NCBI GenBank assembly: GCA_964654545.1
Contig: CAZZIU010000054.1
Span: 1-7,006, forward strand
DNA: 7,006 nucleotides
Direction of reading: 5' to 3'
Source: JABMOV01 sp964654545
GTDB taxonomy: Bacteria > Fidelibacterota > Marinisomatia > Marinisomatales > JABMOV01
The notes below the pieces were generated by a model, which worked only from the letters and a program-made list of their open reading frames with translations, had not been told where the DNA came from and did no database searches. The position numbers and the translations under genes were made by a program. Shown here piece by piece: positions 5,922 to 7,006 of this stretch (position 1 is its first letter; the number at the start of each line of letters is the position of its first letter).

Positions 5922-6919
5922 AAGTAGCCATTAATGGATTTGGACGAATCGGGCGTTCGGTTTTTAGAATCCTGAATAACAGAAAAATGGTCGATGTGGT
6001 TGCCATTAACGACCTGACCACACCTGATATGCTGGAGTACCTTTTGAAGTATGATACGGTGATGGGAGGTTTTCCCGATACGGTATCTCTGGAAAATGAT
6101 ATTTTAAGGACTTCGCATAACAGCATAAAAATGTTGGCGGAAAGAAACCCGGCCGAATTGCCCTGGAAAGAAATGGGCGTAGATGTGGTCATTGAATCCA
6201 CTGGCGTTTTTCGTAAACGGGAACAGATTCAGCAGCATCTGGATGCAGGTGCCAAACGGGTCATTCTCACCGTTCCCGCAAAAGATGAGATTGACTACAC
6301 GGTTGTGATTGGCGTGAATGACGAAGGACTGAAACCGGAACACAGGATTGTAAGTAACGCCAGTTGTACCACCAATTGTCTGGCACCAATGGCCAAAGTG
6401 CTGAATGACAATTTTGGCATTGACCATGGTGTAATTAACACGATCCATGCCTATACAAATGATCAACGTTTGGCCGATGTCCCTCATTCCGATTGGCGCC
6501 GTGCAAGAGCAGCTGCGGAAAACGTGATTCCAACCACAACAGGTGCCGCTCGTGCAGTAGGAAAGGTATTACCGGAACTAAACGGTAAGCTTGACGGAAT
6601 TGCCATGCGCGTACCCGTGCCGGATGGTTCCGTCGTGGACTTTGTGGTTCAATTATCCAGGGATGTGACCGTTGATCAAATCAACGAAGCAGTATTGGAG
6701 GCATCAAAAACTGACCGATTGAGCAAGATTCTTGAATACTCAACCTTGCCCATCGTATCCCATGATATTATTGGGAATTCACATTCATCCATCTTTGATG
6801 CACCTTTTACAAAAGTCATCGAAGGAAACCTGGTGAAAACACTGAATTGGTATGATAACGAATGGGGATATTCGAACCGCGTGGCAGACTTGATAAGTTT
6901 GCTGGGAAATCTGGATTAA
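5918..6919 (+). CDS. gap: Glyceraldehyde-3-phosphate dehydrogenase, type I (canonical)
   Basis: A cytoplasmic enzyme that oxidatively phosphorylates glyceraldehyde-3-phosphate to 1,3-bisphosphoglycerate with NAD+, in glycolysis and in reverse in gluconeogenesis. Seen at 333 aa: GFGRIGRS (7-14); Asp32 in AINDLT, favouring NAD over NADP; the signature SNASCTTNC with catalytic Cys150; general-base His177 in HAYT; Thr180 and Arg231 for the substrate phosphate; Thr208-Gly209 in TTTGAA for inorganic phosphate; and WYDNEWGYS with Asn313. The numbering is almost that of the textbook enzyme. A VP pair (188-189) replaces the usual LP next to the nicotinamide region; the Pro is kept, consistent with NAD use. 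It starts inside the upstream gene's stop (ATGA, 5918-5921) with its own GGAGG at 5906-5910, and ends just before a strong terminator. This copy should supply the cell's GAPDH activity, unless further copies exist elsewhere. Confidence 0.97.
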   Translation: MKVAINGFGRIGRSVFRILNNRKMVDVVAINDLTTPDMLEYLLKYDTVMGGFPDTVSLENDILRTSHNSIKMLAERNPAELPWKEMGVDVVIESTGVFRKREQIQQHLDAGAKRVILTVPAKDEIDYTVVIGVNDEGLKPEHRIVSNASCTTNCLAPMAKVLNDNFGIDHGVINTIHAYTNDQRLADVPHSDWRRARAAAENVIPTTTGAARAVGKVLPELNGKLDGIAMRVPVPDGSVVDFVVQLSRDVTVDQINEAVLEASKTDRLSKILEYSTLPIVSHDIIGNSHSSIFDAPFTKVIEGNLVKTLNWYDNEWGYSNRVADLISLLGNLD

Positions 6920-6942
6920 TTCCCCATCTCCAATGGTTTTAT

Positions 6943-6977
6943 CAAAGATGCCATCCTTCAAAAGGATGGCATCTTTG
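6943..6977. terminator. Intrinsic terminator after gap
   Basis: A perfect 16-bp stem: left arm CAAAGATGCCATCCTT (6943-6958), loop CAA, right arm AAGGATGGCATCTTTG (6962-6977), followed by TTTATGG. The stem itself is flanked by A and T runs, so it may work on both strands. It closes the GAPDH pair's transcript. Confidence 0.85.
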
Positions 6978-7006
6978 TTTATGGTCTATTTTCCAGCATC
7001 GTAATG

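Noticed and set aside
6979..7005. End of a convergent minus-strand gene (ITMLENRP then TAA)
   Set aside because: Only eight codons are visible before the window edge. The placement just past a hairpin that could work on both strands is suggestive, but coding cannot be supported.

Overview
The window looks like chromosomal DNA from a Gram-negative member of the Fibrobacterota-Chlorobiota-Bacteroidota (FCB) superphylum. The pointers are a SusC/TonB-receptor-like barrel with an N-terminal carboxypeptidase-regulatory-like domain and a DUF3078-type outer-membrane protein, both typical of that group. Several genes carry strong Shine-Dalgarno sequences (AGGAGG, AAGGAG), which is unusual for core Bacteroidota. 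A relative such as Marinimicrobia, Calditrichota or Ignavibacteria is therefore plausible, but this is inference only. I see no insertion sequence, phage gene, CRISPR array, tRNA or rRNA.

Layout. On the + strand: a stand-alone GGQ ribosome-rescue factor (arfB, 141-569), a large TonB-dependent-receptor-like protein (660-3125) and a DUF3078-like protein (3220-4032). A hairpin terminator at 4039-4066 separates these from a convergent minus-strand gene for a small membrane-anchored protein (4074-4565). A 336-base intergenic region (4566-4901) follows, and it is unexpectedly structured. It has two divergent translation leaders with the same 10-base motif, spacing and Shine-Dalgarno; a 13-codon mini-ORF; and a perfect 12-bp inverted repeat around that mini-ORF's start. 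Next come two tandem type I glyceraldehyde-3-phosphate dehydrogenase homologues (4902-5921 and 5918-6919) joined by an ATGA overlap, then a strong 16-bp hairpin terminator (6943-6977).

How the genes work together. The rescue factor and the two outer-membrane proteins are probably separate household functions. The GAPDH pair is the most striking part. The downstream copy has every classical catalytic and phosphate-binding residue and should be the working glycolytic/gluconeogenic enzyme. The upstream copy keeps the fold, the NAD-binding loop and the active-site His, but has Ser in place of the catalytic Cys and has lost key phosphate-site residues. It is thus a predicted pseudoenzyme or neofunctionalised GAPDH, translated in step with the active enzyme. 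A mixed tetramer or a regulatory partner is an attractive but untested idea.
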